Shown here one piece after another: positions 21,480 to 33,880 of a stretch of DNA of 64,000 nucleotides. The stretch's first letter is position 1, and the number at the start of each line of letters is the position of its first letter. The DNA is from Stomoxys calcitrans (taxonomy: Eukaryota > Arthropoda > Insecta > Diptera > Muscidae): the NCBI RefSeq assembly GCF_963082655.1, contig NC_081553.1, forward strand, positions 22,010,197 to 22,074,196, in the 5' to 3' direction. Below the pieces are notes generated by a model. It was not told the origin of the DNA. It was given only the letters and a program-made list of their open reading frames with translations, and did not search any database. The position numbers were made by a program, and so were the translations under genes.

Positions 21480-24181
21480 GATTGTATTGAACAACCCGTA
21501 TCAAATTTAGGGCAAATATATTCAAACTGTAATAACTACGGTTAACAAATGAGCACTTTACTGCAATAGTTCCCAAAATCGGACGAATATATATATATGG
21601 GAGCTATGTTTAAATCTGATTTGTTATGGAGCAAACTTCTCTGATTGTTGTGTTAGTTGATGAGGGAAGCGTTGTACAAAGTTTTTCAAGATTGGTCAAT
21701 AAAAGCGATTGCAGTGGATCTGGGAGCGAAAATCGGGCAATATATATATGTGAGAGCTATATCAAAATCTGAACCGATTTGAAGCAACCTCCTCAGTTAT
21801 TGCGGTAGTCGTTAGGGAAAGCGCTGTACAAAGTTTTGGCAAGATTGGTCAATAAAAGCGCTTGCAGTGGCTCTGGGAGTGAAAATCGGGCGATATATGT
21901 ATGTGAGAGCTATATCTAAATCTGAATCGATTTCTATGAAACTCACCAGTAATATTGGGAGTAAAGAGAAAATCGTTCGAACCAAATTCCAAGAGAATCG
22001 GTTAACAAATGGTCATTTTATTGCACTATTACTGCAAATCGGACAAACATATATATGGGAGCTATATCTAAATCTGAATCGATTTGGAACAAACTTCTCA
22101 GATATTATGGTAGTCGTCAGGGAAAGCGTTATACAAAGTTTTGGCAAGATAAGCCAATAAAAGCGCTTACAGTGGCTCTAGGAGTGAAAATCGGGCGATA
22201 TATGTATGTGAGAGCTATATCTAAATCTGAACCGATTTCTATGAAATTTGCCACTAATTTTGAGAGTCAAGAGAAATTTCTTCGTACCAAATTTCAAGAG
22301 AATCCGTTAACAAATGACAATTTTATTGCATTATTCCTGCAAATCGGACGAACATATATATGCGAGCTATATCTAAATCTCATCCGATTTCTATGAAATT
22401 CACCAGTAATGTCAAGAGTCATAAGAAAATTCCTCCTGCCAAATTTCAAGAGAATCGGTCAACAAATGACAATTTTATTGCATTATTATTGCAAATCGGA
22501 CGAACATATATATGGGAGCTATATCTAAATCTGAACCGATTTGGAAAAAACTTCTCAGATATTATGGTAGTCGTCAGGGAAAGCGTTATACAAAGTTTTG
22601 GCAAGATTAGCCAATAAAAGCGCTTACAGTGGCTCTAGAAGTGTAAATCGGGCGATATACATATATGACAGCTATATCTAAATCTGAACCGATTTCTACG
22701 AAATTTGCCACTAATTTTGAGAGTCAAGAGAAATTTCTTCGTACCAAATTTCAAGAGAATCCGTTAACAAATGACCATTTTATTGCATTATTCCTGCAAA
22801 TCGGACGAACATATATATGCGAGCTATATCTAAATCTCATCCGATTTCTATGAAATTCACCAGTAATGTCAAGAGTCATAAGAAAATTCCTCCTGCCAAA
22901 TTTCAAGAGAATCGGTCAGCAAATGACAATTTTATTGCATTATTATTGCAAATCGGACGAACATATATATGGGAGCTATATCTAAATCTGAACCGATTTG
23001 GAAAAAACTTCTCAGATATTATGGTAGTCGTCAGGGAAAGCGTTATACAAAGTTTTGGCAAGATTAGCCAATAAAAGCGCTTACAGTGGCTCTAGAAGTG
23101 TAAATCGGGCGATATACATATATGACAGCTATATCTAAATCTGAACCGATTTCTACGAAATTTGCCACTAATTTTGAGAGTCAAGAGAAATTTCTTCGTA
23201 CCAAATTTCAAGAGAATCCGTTAACAAATGACCATTTTATTGCATTATTCCTGCAAATCGGACGAACATATATATGCGAGCTATATCTAAATCTCATCCG
23301 ATTTCTATGAAATTCACCAGTAATGTCAAGAGTCATAAGAAAATTCCTCCTGCCAAATTTCAAGAGAATCGGTCAACAAATGACAATTTTATTGCATTAT
23401 TATTGCAAATCGGACGAACATATATATGGGAGCTATATCTAAATCTGAACCGATTTGGAAAAAACTTCTCAGATATTATGGTAGTCGTCAGGGAAAGCGT
23501 TATACAAAGTTTTGGCAAGATTAGCCAATAAAAGCGCTTACAGTGGCTCTAGAAGTGTAAATCGGGCGATATACATATATGACAGCTATATCTAAATCTG
23601 AACCGATTTCTATGAAATTCCCAAGTATTATTTAGAGTCAAGAGAAAGTTCTTCGTAGCGATTTTCAAGGGATTCGGTTAACAAATGACCATTTTATTGC
23701 ATTATTCCTGCAAATCGGACGAACATATATATGGGAGCTATATCTAAATCTGAACCGATTTCTATGAAATTCACCAAAAATGTCGAAAGTAGTAAGAAAA
23801 TTCTTTCAGTCAAATTTCGAGAGAATCGGTTAACAAATGACCATTTTATTGCGTTATTACCGCAAATTGGACGAACATACATATGGGAACTATATCTAAA
23901 TCTGAACCAATTTTTTCCAATTTCAATAGGCTTTATCTCTAGGCCAAAAAACATGTCTGTACCAAATTTGAATATGATCGGATGAAAATTGCGACCTGAA
24001 TTTTGTACACAAATTATCATGGACAGACGGACAAACAGACAGACATGGCTAAATCGAATCAGAAACAAATTCTGAGTCGATCGGTATACTTATCAATGGG
24101 TCTATCTCCCTTCCTTCTGGGTGTTACAAACAAATGCTCTAAGTTATAATACCCTGTACCACAATAGTGGTGTAGGGTATA
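21480..24181 (+). mobile_element. Family C element, long copy, left end not seen
   Basis: The body has GAGAGCTATATCTAAATC, TGAACCGATTTCTATGAAA, AATCGGTTAACAAATG and AAATCGGACGAACATATAT. The right end at 23900-24181 has TTCAATAGGCTTTATCTC, AACATGTCTGTACC, GACAGACGGACAAACAGAC, ATTCTGAGTCGATCGG and the stem CCCTGTACCACAATAGTGG. Many short frames are open because units lack stops in one frame. Confidence 0.8.
22130..23600 (+). repeat. 457-bp tandem array, about three copies
   Basis: Open segments at 22360, 22817 and 23274 are offset by exactly 457 bp and their translations are identical except for one Thr/Ala difference. Copies are far more alike than neighbouring units, so the array formed recently compared with the element. 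Confidence 0.92.
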
Positions 24182-24215
24182 ACAAGTCAAGTAAGCCTAA
24201 ATAGGCTTGACTTGT
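24182..24215. repeat. Short inverted repeat at C-element boundary
   Basis: ACAAGTCAAG, TAA, GCCTA, AA, TAGGC, TTGACTTGT: the arms pair across a two-base centre with three extra bases on the left. It lies directly after the element's closing GGGTATA. Confidence 0.7.
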
Positions 24216-24296
24216 GAACACTAGTGCGTATACGTATTGTCCTTTAGTTGACAAAATGATCATACGCAACCATGGCTACAGACACCATTCGCAGTT

Positions 24297-25312
24297 TTTA
24301 TACCCACCACCGAAGGATGAGGGTATATTCATTATGTCATTGCGTTTGCAACACATCCAAATATCCACTTCGGACCCTATCAAGTATATATGTTCTCGAT
24401 CAGCGCAAAAATATAAGACGATCTAGACATGTCCGTCCGCCTGTCCGTCTGTCTGTTGAACTCATGCTACAGTCTTCAAAAATAGAGATATTGAGCTGAA
24501 ACTTGGCATAGATTCTTTTTTTGTCTATAAGCAGGTTAATTTCGAAGATGAGCTATATCGGACTATATCTTGATATAGCCCCCATATAGACCGATCCGCC
24601 GATTTAGGGTCTTAGGCCCATAAATGCCACATTTATTGTCCGATTTTGCTGAAATTTTGGACACTGAGTTGTGTTAAGCCCTCCGATATCCTTCGTCAAT
24701 TTGGCTGAGATCGGTTCAGATCTGGATATAGCTGTCATATAGACCGATCCTCCGATTTACGGTCTTAAGCCCATAAAAGCCACAATTACTGTCCGATTTT
24801 GCTGAAATTTAGGACAGTGAGGTGTGTAAGGCCCTTCGACATCCTTCTTCAATTTGCGTCAGATCGGTTCAGTTTTGGATATAGCTGCCATATAAACCGA
24901 TCCTCCAATTTACGGTCTTAGGCCCATAAAAGCTACATTTATTATCTGATTTTGCTGAAATTTGAGACAGTGAGTTGTGTTAGGCCTTTCGATATCCTTC
25001 GTCTTTTTGGATATAGCTGCCATATAGACCGATCTCTCGATTTAATGTTTTGGGCCCATAAAAGGCGCATTTATTGCCCGATGTTGCCGAAATTTGGGAC
25101 AGAGAGTTCAGTTAAGTCCCTCCACATATTTCTGCAATTTGGTTCAGATCAGTCCAGATTTGGTTGTAGCTGCCATATAGACCGATATCTCTATTCAAAG
25201 TTTTGGGGCCAAAAAGGCGCATTTATTTTCCGATTTTGCCGAAATTTAGGACAGTGAGTTTGTATTGGGCTCTTCGACATTTTTCTGAAACTTGTCCCAA
25301 ATCGGTTTAGAT
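24297..25312 (-). mobile_element. Family B element, left end lost
   Basis: The right end at 24297 reads TATACCCACCACCGAAGGATG, GACCCTATCAAGTATATATG and GTCCGTCCGCCTGTCC. Five or six units follow. At 25312 the sequence passes into a SINE, with no hairpin terminus. Confidence 0.8.
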
Positions 25313-25453
25313 GGCATAGTACCTCACAAATGTCGCCAGCATTAGGAGGGGAAAACCACCGCTGAGAATTTTTACTGATGATCTCCCCAGGCTTCGAACC
25401 CAGGCGTTCAGCGTCATAAGCGCACATGCTAACCTCTGCGCTACGGTGGCCTC
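25313..25453 (-). mobile_element. tRNA-derived SINE, 3'-truncated
   Basis: The minus strand reads GTAGCGCAGAGGTTAGCATG, GGGTTCGAAGCCTGGGGAG and ACTATGCCATC, then stops at the B body junction. It keeps the promoter head but lacks about 170 bp of the 3' part, so this is not a normal 5' truncation. Confidence 0.8.
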
Positions 25454-26702
25454 CACTTGCTATTTACTTTTCAAAATTTAAACAATGGTATGCTCTGCCA
25501 TCACAATAAAATCCATAATTCTGTTGAATAAAATCACATTCTATCACAAATTACAAAAAACATCATTTATACGGCGGTCAAGTTGAATTTTTCTAATCTT
25601 TGTATTTTCTAACTGCAAAGGGAAAACAAAGCAAAAAGCATAACATTCCCCTAAAATACAAAACAACTCTTGAATCTCATTGATTTCTATAACTTAATTT
25701 TAGAAAATATTTGTCCAACTGTTTGGAAAACAATTTGCACCTCCACCCACCCCCCAAAACAAAAAATTCCTTCGTTCAGGTTATTATTGAACGCCAATAG
25801 TATAAAACTTTTTTTTTTATCTGCTAAGTAACCCTGCATTTCCCCTAGTTCTAGTTCGAAGCAAATAGTTTTTGTTTTCTACCCCACAAATGGCACGGAA
25901 AGAAACTGGATAGCAAGGGGGGAGAAGGAAGAACATAAATAATGTTTGCCTGTCTGTGGTCTGATTGAAAGTTCAACTCAATCTGCTGCAAGAGCAAAAT
26001 CAGCAGAAAAGTTCTTCTCATTCATGGTTGCACAAAGCGACCACTCTCAAATATACAACACATCTACAACAGCAGCAATACACGAAAGATGCAATAGGCA
26101 GAGTATAAAGTGCAAATGTAGTAGTGGTAGTAGATTCCATACAACAGAAACACTTTCGTCTCTTTAGATGTAGGGGTTGGTTGTGTGTGTGTGTGTGTTT
26201 CAGTTCACTGAGCAGCAAAGCAAAAGTTGGAAAATTCTATTAAATCGCTGTTGTTCCCGGAGGCTAATAGGTCAAGGATTTGCCATTTACCCACAACCTA
26301 CAACAAACGGATTATCCACAAACAATGCCAAGCCCAACAACTACTACCACACACTTCTCATTATGAAGCTGTGTTGTGAGAGGCTCCCTCTACACTCACC
26401 AACGCAATCAGGCACATGTTTCACTAAAGGCCGCCTGAGAGTACAGAAGGGGCTAGCCAGCTGATCCAATGCTTTAAAAAATTGCTTAAATAAATTATTT
26501 ATGATTTATTTTTATTAGCCAACTTTAACAATTGCAACTGTTAAAAGTTCCGGCTACTTCCTGTCCGGGTGTTGGCCTTTTCGAACTCGAAGCGTAATCA
26601 TGCCAAACAAACACTGATAGGAAATTATTCAATAGCAAGTATTAGAGTGCGACTAGGTGAAACAAGCAAATGTCATAAAAATTTTGAAGGAATTGATAAT
26701 AT
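25454..26702. other. Single-copy-looking island
   Basis: AT-rich with a GT run near 26183. Frames at 25946 and 26177 carry no recognisable features. Nothing else is seen. Confidence 0.5.
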
Positions 26703-28106
26703 ATTTATACCCTACACCACTACTGTGGTACAGGGTATTATAATTTAGTGCATTTGTTTGTAACAGCCAAAAGGAAGAGTGATAGACCCATTGATAAGTA
26801 TGCCGATCGACTCAGAATCACTTTCTGATTCGATTTCGCTATGTCAGTCTGTCTGTCCGTCTGTCCATGTTAATTTGTATACAAACTGCAGGTCGCAATT
26901 TTCATCCGATCGTCTTAAAATTTGGTATGGACATGTTTTTCGGCCAAGAGATAAAGCCCATTGAATTTGGAAGAAATCGGTTCAGATTTAGATATAGCTT
27001 CAATATATATGTTCGTCCGATTTGCAGTAATAATGCAATAAAATAGTCATTTGTTAACCGATTCTCTCGAAATTTTGCAGGAAGGATTTTCTTATGACTC
27101 TCTATAATTCCGTAAATTTCATAGAAATCGGTTCAGATTTGGATATAGCTCCCATATTTATGTTCGTCCGATTTGGAGTAATACTGCAATAAAATGGTCA
27201 TTTGTTAACCGATTCCCTCGAAATTTGGCATGAAAGATTTTCTTATGACTCTCAATAATACTGGTGAATTTCATAGAAATCGGTACAGATTTAGATATAG
27301 TTCCCATATATATGTTCGTCCGATTTCCAGTAATATAGCAATAAAATGGTCATGTGTTAACCGCTTCTCTCGAAATTTTGCAGGAAGGATTTTCTTATGA
27401 CTCTCTATAATTTTGATAAATTTCATAAAAATCGGTTCAGATTTGGGTATAGCTCCCATATATATGTTTGTATGATTTGGAGTAATACTGCAATAAAATG
27501 GTCATTTGTTAACCGATTCTCTCGAAATTTGGCAGGAAGGATTTTCTTACGACTCTCAATATTACCGTTAAATTTCAAAAAAATCGGTTCTGATTTGGGT
27601 ATAGCTCCCATATATATGTTCATCCGATTTGCAGTAATAATGCAATAAAATGGTCATTTGTTAACCGATTCTCTCGAAATTTGGCAGAAAGGATTTTCTT
27701 ATGATTCTCGATTTTACCGGTGAATTTCATGGGAATCGGTTCAGATTTAGGTATAGCTCTCATATATATATATATATATCGCCCGATTTTCACTCCTAGA
27801 CCCACTGCAAGCGCATTTATTGACCAATCTTCCCAAAATTTTGTACAACGCTTTCCTCGACGAATTCCGCAATATCCGTAAAATTTGGTCGAAATTTGAT
27901 GTCATTTGTCAACCGTTGTTATTACATTTTGAACATATTTGCTTTGCTCGAAATTTGATACAGGAATTTCAATAATCTATACATCTGCCAAGGTCCATCA
28001 AAATTGGTTCAGTATTAAATGTGGACCCCCCCCCCCCTTTTTGTATTTATGGAGTTGGTGAAGGGTATCACAAAGTCGGCACCGACTTTTGCCTTTCCTT
28101 ACAGCT
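26703..28106 (-). mobile_element. Family C element, complete
   Basis: The right end at 26703-26960 reads ATACCCTACACCACTACTGTGG, CTGTCTGTCCGTCTGTCC and ACATGTTTTTCGGCC. Five units follow with CCTTCCTGCCAAATT-type complements. The left end at 28050-28106 has GAAGGGTATCACAAAGTCGG and the hairpin GTCGGCACCGAC, then TTTTGCCTTTCCTTAC. A run of about 14 C lies at 28028. Confidence 0.82.
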
Positions 28107-28324
28107 TTTAGGCTTGCCTAGGCCATACCGTTACGCTCTACGAAAAAACCTTCTTTTGTTTATACTCTATTATAGTAAAATATGATGTTGGTGTGTCGTT
28201 GTGGTACCTAAATAAATGACCTTCACCAGATTCTGATATGCTTTGTATTGAGTTTGTTTTTTTTTGCATACCATGGGTTAAAACAGACCAATAAATGTCA
28301 TAGCACGCTTTTTAATTCGAATTA

Positions 28325-30981
28325 ATATGGCTAAGTTCGGCCGGGCCGAATCTTATATACCCTTCGCCATGGATCCCTTTTGTCGAGTTATTTTCCCGGT
28401 ATCACTTTTTAGGCAAACAAAGGAACGGAAAAGATAAACGAAAAGAATTGATATGTTATTGAAGCTATATCAAGTTATGGTCCCGTTCGGACCGTAATGG
28501 AATGAATGTTTTTGACCACAGTAGAAGTCATTGTGTATTTCAGCCGAATCGAATAAGGATTTCGCCCTTTAGGGGCTCAAAAAGTAATCGGATAAGAATT
28601 GCGTCCTTTGGTGGCTCGAGAAGTCAAGAACCCATTACAGCTTATATGACAGCTATATCAGGTTATGGACCGATTGGAACCATACTTAGTTCAGTTGTTG
28701 GGAGTCATGACAGAACACGTCGTGCCAAATTTTAGCCAAATCGGATAGGAATTGCGCCCTCTAGAGGCTCAAGAAGTCAAGAACCCAGATCGGTTTATAT
28801 GACACCTAGATCAGGTTATCCATCAATTTCGCCCGTATTTGGCACACTTGTTAGAAATTATAAAAAAAAACATCGTGGGAAATTTCAGCTAAATCGGATA
28901 AACATTGCGCCCTCTAGAGGCCCAAGAAGTCAAGACCACAGATCGGTTTATTTGACAGCTATATCAGGTTATGAACCGATTGGAATCTTACCTGGTTCAG
29001 TTGTTGGAAGTAATGACAGAACAAGTCGTGCAAAATTTCAGCTAATTCGGATAGGAACCGCACCCTCTAAAGGCTCACGAAGTCAAAATTATATGAAAGC
29101 TATATCAGGTTATCCATCGATTTCGCCCATACTTGGCACATTTGTTGGAAATCATAACGAAACACCTCATGCAAAATTTCAGCCAAATCGGATAAGAATT
29201 GCGTCCACTGGTGGCTCAAAAAGTCGAGATTCAAGATCGGTTTATATGGCAGCTATATCAGGTTATGAACCGATTTGAACCATACTTCGATCAGTTGTTG
29301 GAAGTCATGACAGAATATGTTATGCAAAATTTTAGCCAAATGGGATGGAAATTGCGCCCTCTAGAGGCTGAAGTAGTCAAGACCCCAGATCGGTTTATAT
29401 GACACCTATATCAGGTTATCTATCGATATCGCCCGTACTTGGCACCATCGTTGAAAGTCATAACGAAACACCTCATGCACAATTTCTGCCAAGAATTGCG
29501 TCTCTAGAGGCTCACGAAGTCAAGACCAAAATCGGTTTATATGACAGCTATATCAGGTTATAAACCGATTTGAACCATACTTGAATAAGTTGTTGGAAGT
29601 CATTACAGAACACTTCGTGCACAATTTCAGCCAATTCGGGTAGGAATTGCGCCCTCAAGAGGCTTAGGAGGTCAAGACCCCAGATTGATTTATATGACAG
29701 CTATATCAGCTTATGCCCAGATTTCAACCATACTAAGCACAGCTGTTGAACATCATAAAAAAACACCTCATGCAAAATTTCAGCCAAATTGGATAAGAAT
29801 TGCGTCCTCTGGTGGCTCAAGAAGTCGAGATTCAAGATGGGCTTATATGGCAGCTATATCAAAACATGGTCCAATTTGGCCCATTTACAATCCCAACTGA
29901 CCTGCACCTATAAGAAGTATTTATGCAAAATTTCAAGCTGCAAGCTTTACTCCTTCGAAAGTTAGCGTGTTTTTGACAGACAGAAGGAAGGAGAAGTCGT
30001 TGTACAAAATTTCAACAAATTCGGATAGAAATTGCGCCCTCTAGAGGCTCAAGAAGTCAAGTCAAGACCCCAGATCGGTTTATATGACACCTATACCAGG
30101 TTATCCATCGATTTCGCCCGTACTTGGCACAGTTGTTGGAAATCACAACGAAACACCTCCCGGATATGAATTGCGTCCTCTGGTGGCTCAAGAAGTCAAG
30201 ATTCAAGATCGGTTTATATGGCAGCTATATCAGGTTATGAACCAATTGGAACCATACTCTGTTCAGTTTTTGGAAGTCATTACAGAACATGTCGTGCAAA
30301 ATTTTAGCCAAATCGCATAGGAATCGCATCCTCTAAAGGCTCACGAAGTCAAGACCCCAAATTGGTTTATATGACAGCTATATCAGGTTATGAACCGATT
30401 TGAACCATATTTGGTTCAGTTGTTGGAAGTCATTACAGAACATGTCGTGCAAAATTTTAGCCAAATCTGATGGAAATTGCTCACTCTAGAGGCTCATGAA
30501 GTCAAGACCCAAGATCGGTTTATATGATAGCTATTACAGGTTATACACCGATTTTAACCATACTTAGCACAGCTGTTGAAAATCATAAAAAATCATCTCG
30601 TGGAAAATTTCAGATAAATCGGATTAAAAATTGCGCCCTCTAGAGGCTCAAGAAGTCAAGACCTAAAATCGGTTTATATGGCAGCTATATCAAAACATGG
30701 ACCGACATGGTCCATTTACAATCCCAATCGATCTACGCCGATTGGAAGTATTTGTGCAAAATTTCAAACGGCTAGCTTTACTCCTTCGAAAGTTAGCATG
30801 CTTTCGACAGACAGACGGACGGACGGACAAACGGGCGGGCACACGGACGGTCATGGCTAGATCGACTTGTCATGACGATCAAGAGTATACATACTTTATG
30901 GGGTCTGAGATGAATATTTCGAGGAGTTACAAACAGAATGACGAAATTAGTACGCCCCCATCCTATGGTGGAGGGTATAAA
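28325..30981 (+). mobile_element. Family A element, complete, with internal right-end remnant
   Basis: The left end has GTTCGGCCGGGCCGAATC, TATATACCCTTCGCCATGG and TTTTCCCGGTATC. There are about fifteen units. At 29935-29990 a partial right end (CTTTACTCCTTCGAAAGTTAG, TTTTGACAGACAG) is followed directly by more body, marking an internal recombination. The true right end at 30750-30981 has GACAGACGGACGGACGG, GATCAAGAGTATACATAC and GGTGGAGGGTATAAA. Confidence 0.85.
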
Positions 30982-30983
30982 GA

Positions 30984-31334
30984 ACTCTTTACTGACTTTG
31001 AATAGAAATCATTAAACAATGGTCTAAAGCTGGACTATATCCTGCAATGGAAACTCAATTTATAACTGAAAATATTTAAATTGATAAAATTTTTTTTCTC
31101 AATTTTTTTTCAGAATTCATTTTGCTGATAATTTCAAATAACGGGTTTAATTTATCACAACAGCAACTGTAAATATTTTCAACAGGTAAGTACAAGAATG
31201 GAAAGATATTTTTAAGCCGCTTAGACGATGGTCACCTGCTATATTTATTACGAGTTGGACTTAGATACTTTACTTTTACTTACCTTATTTGGCTATAACA
31301 GAACATTTGTGCGAAAGTAGTACAGCGTTGTAAG
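30984..31334. other. Short AT-rich island
   Basis: No gene or repeat recognised. Confidence 0.45.
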
Positions 31335-31645
31335 CGCTTCAATCTTCTGGGCTTATTCTAAAATCTCTAACACCAGGTTTCGTGGTGTCTCCCACCACTT
31401 GATCTTTCCATCGCCCTGTTGGTCATCCCGGTTTGCGTGTACCACCGTGATTGCCTTTAAAAGACTTCTTTGCTGGAGCTTCTTCATCCTTTCTGACAAC
31501 ATGACCTAGCCAACACAGCCGTTGTATTTTTGATATGTGTTACTATGCTATCGTCGTCATACAGCTCGTGACTCGTACGACGCCTATATTCTCCCTTAAC
31601 CCAAACTCCTCCATATATTTTACAAAGAATCTTTCTCTCACTTTT
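31335..31645 (-). pseudogene. Non-LTR retrotransposon C-terminal fragment
   Basis: Minus-strand pieces YRRRTSHELYDDDSIVTHIK, then in shifted frames CVGHVV-like and KWWETPRN-like segments, resemble the C-terminal region of insect non-LTR elements (the RRMNHELYEL...RLRWLGHVVRM...GRPRLRW pattern). Frameshifts and stops are present. The clade is uncertain. Confidence 0.6.
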
Positions 31646-31760
31646 GCCCAAACTGCAAGAACTTGACTTGCATGACATGTGCACAATGGACTTATTGAGA
31701 GGCAAGTTCGGTGAACATTTTATTTCAAGTTACGGACCGGTCAATCGACCGCCTTTTAGG
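31646..31760 (+). pseudogene. Transposase shard, IS630/Tc1/mariner type
   Basis: Plus-strand translation gives KLQELDLHDM joined to CTMDLLRGKFGEHFIS and YGPVNRPP. This matches the catalytic region of the transposons at 4821-6490 and 11706-12498. About a dozen codons, including the second catalytic Asp (the FQQDGA block), are deleted. Confidence 0.7.
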
Positions 31761-31854
31761 AATATAGCATATGCGGTAAAATTACAACGAGGAATATTTT
31801 TATAGAAAATTTTAACTTATAAACTAAGCAGAGATTCCTTTGGTTTCTTCTGGA

Positions 31855-31970
31855 TTTTTATTTTCGTCATTCCGCTTGTATCACATCGAAATGCTGATCT
31901 GATATCCCACAAAGTATATGCCAGTATATTCTTGAACGTCTTGACATTCTAAGTCAACTTAGACGGCGTG
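31855..31970 (-). mobile_element. Degraded A/B right end
   Basis: GTCATTCCGCTTGTATCACA, ATATCCCACAAAGTATATGC and TATTCTTGAACGTCTTGACA are recognisable right-terminal blocks. No body follows. Confidence 0.55.
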
Positions 31971-32097
31971 GCGTTATTTCGCCCAAAACGACAAGTGTCC
32001 AATCACCCAACATGACTTAAAACCCAGAAACAACTGTGTCACTAAGCCCAACTTTATTTATGCTATCACACCCAAATCGAAAAAATGTCATAAGATA

Positions 32098-33603
32098 ACA
32101 AAGTAACGTCGTGCTAAGTTCAGCCGGGCCGAATCTTATATACCCGCCACCATGGATCGCATTTGCGGAGTTCTATGCGCGGTATCTCTTTTTAGGCAAA
32201 CAAAGAATATTGAATAAGAACTGTTATGCCATTGGAGCTATATTAAGTTATAGTCCAATTCGGATCAAAAATGAATGCTGAGCATTGTAGAAGTCATTGT
32301 GAAATATTTCAGTTCATTCGGATAAGAATTGCGCCTTGTAGGGGCTCAAGAAGCAAAATCGGGAGATAGGTTTAAATGGGAGCTGTATCAAGTTATTGAT
32401 CGATTCAGACCTTATTAGACACGTTTGTTGAAGGTCATGAGAGAAGCCGTTGTATGAAATTTCTGCCAAATCGGATGAGAATTGTGCCCTCTAGAGGCTC
32501 AAGAAGTCAAGATCCTTGATCCTATGGCAGTTATATCAGGTTATGAACCGATTTGCAGCATACTAAGCACAGTTATTGGAAGTCATAACAAAACACCTCA
32601 TGCAAAATTTCAGTCAAATCGGATGAGAATTTCTCGCTCTATTGGCTCAAGAAGTCAAGATCCAAGTTTATATGACAGCTATACCAGATTATTAACCGAT
32701 TTAAATCATACTTAGCACATTTGTTGGAAGTCATAGCGAAACACGTTGTGCTTAATTTCATTCCAATCAGATAAGATTTGCGCCCTCTAGAGGCTCAAGA
32801 AGTCAATAACCAAGATCGATTTATATGGCAGCTATACCAAAACATGGACCGATTTAAACCATACTTAGCGCAATTTTTTGAGGGGATATCAAAACACCAC
32901 GTGCAAAATTTCAGCTATATTCAAATATGGACCGATCTGGGCTAAATTGACGAAGGATGTCGAAGGGCCTAACACAACTCACTGTCCCAAATTTCAGCAA
33001 AATCCGATAATAAATGTGGCTTTTATGGGCCTAAGACCCTGAATCGGCGGATCGGTCTATATGACAGCTATATCCAAATATGAACCGCTCTGAGCCAAAT
33101 TAGCGAATGATGTCGAAGGGCCTTACACAACTCACTGTGCAAAAATTTCAGCAAAATCGGACAACAAATGCGCCTTTTATGGCCCCAAAACCTTAAATCG
33201 AGAGATCGGTCTATATGGCAGCTATATCCAAATCTGGACCGATCTGAGTCAAATTGATGAACGAAGTCGAAGGGCCTAATCAAACTCACTGTCCCAAATT
33301 TCAGCAAAATCTTATATTAAATGTGGCTTTTATGGGCCTAAGACCCTAAATCGGCGGATCGGTCTATATGAGGGTTATATCAATATATAGTCCGATTTAG
33401 CCCATCTTCGAACTTATGGACAAAAAACGAGAATCTTGGGAAAAAAAGAATCTGCGCCAAGTTTCAACTCAATATCTCTATTTTTAAAGACTGTAGCTTG
33501 ATTTCACCAGACAGACGGACGGACATGGCTAGATCGTCTTAGATTTTTACGCTGATCAAGAATATATATACATTATAGGGTCGGAAAAGGTGGTGGGTAT
33601 AAA
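32098..33603 (+). mobile_element. Chimeric element: A left half, B right half
   Basis: The left end is type A (CGTCGTGCTAAGTTCAGCC, ATACCCGCCACCATGG, the CGGTATCTC block). A units run to about 32925, where GCAAAATTTCAGCTATATTC switches to B units (GACCGATCTGGGCTAAATTG). The right end is type B (AAAGACTGTAGCTTGATTTC, CAGACAGACGGACGGAC, GGTGGGTATAAAA). Confidence 0.82.
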
Positions 33604-33880
33604 AAAGCATATCGTATATGGTTCACATCGGTCTATATTTGGATATTGCTACCAAAGAGACCAATATTTTGTTCTACAAAATTGAGCAGTGTCTTGTACT
33701 TATTAGACCTCTCAATATTCGTGTCGAATTTGGTCCAAACCGGACCATATTTCGATAAAGCTGCTATGTGGGCATAAATAATGCATTTTTACCGGATTAT
33801 GACGAAAGATGGTTTACATATATACCCGAGGTGGTGGGTATCCAAAGTTCGGCCCGGCCGAACTTTACGCCTTTTTACTA
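33604..33880 (-). mobile_element. Family B left end
   Basis: It carries the B left region in reverse (TTGGTCCAAACCGGACC, TTTTTACCGGATTATGACG), then TATATACCCGAGGTGG, GTTCGGCCCGGCCGAAC and ACGCCTTTTTAC. The rest of this B copy is absent; the chimera at 32098-33603 abuts it. Confidence 0.75.

Noticed and set aside
22130..23600. CRISPR-like array
   Set aside because: The repeats are contiguous 457-bp copies without unique spacers, in a eukaryotic mobile element.
21867..23985. Series of 60-110 codon frames with ISKSEPISMKF motifs
   Set aside because: By-products of family C units in the same manner; copies are identical because of the 457-bp duplication.
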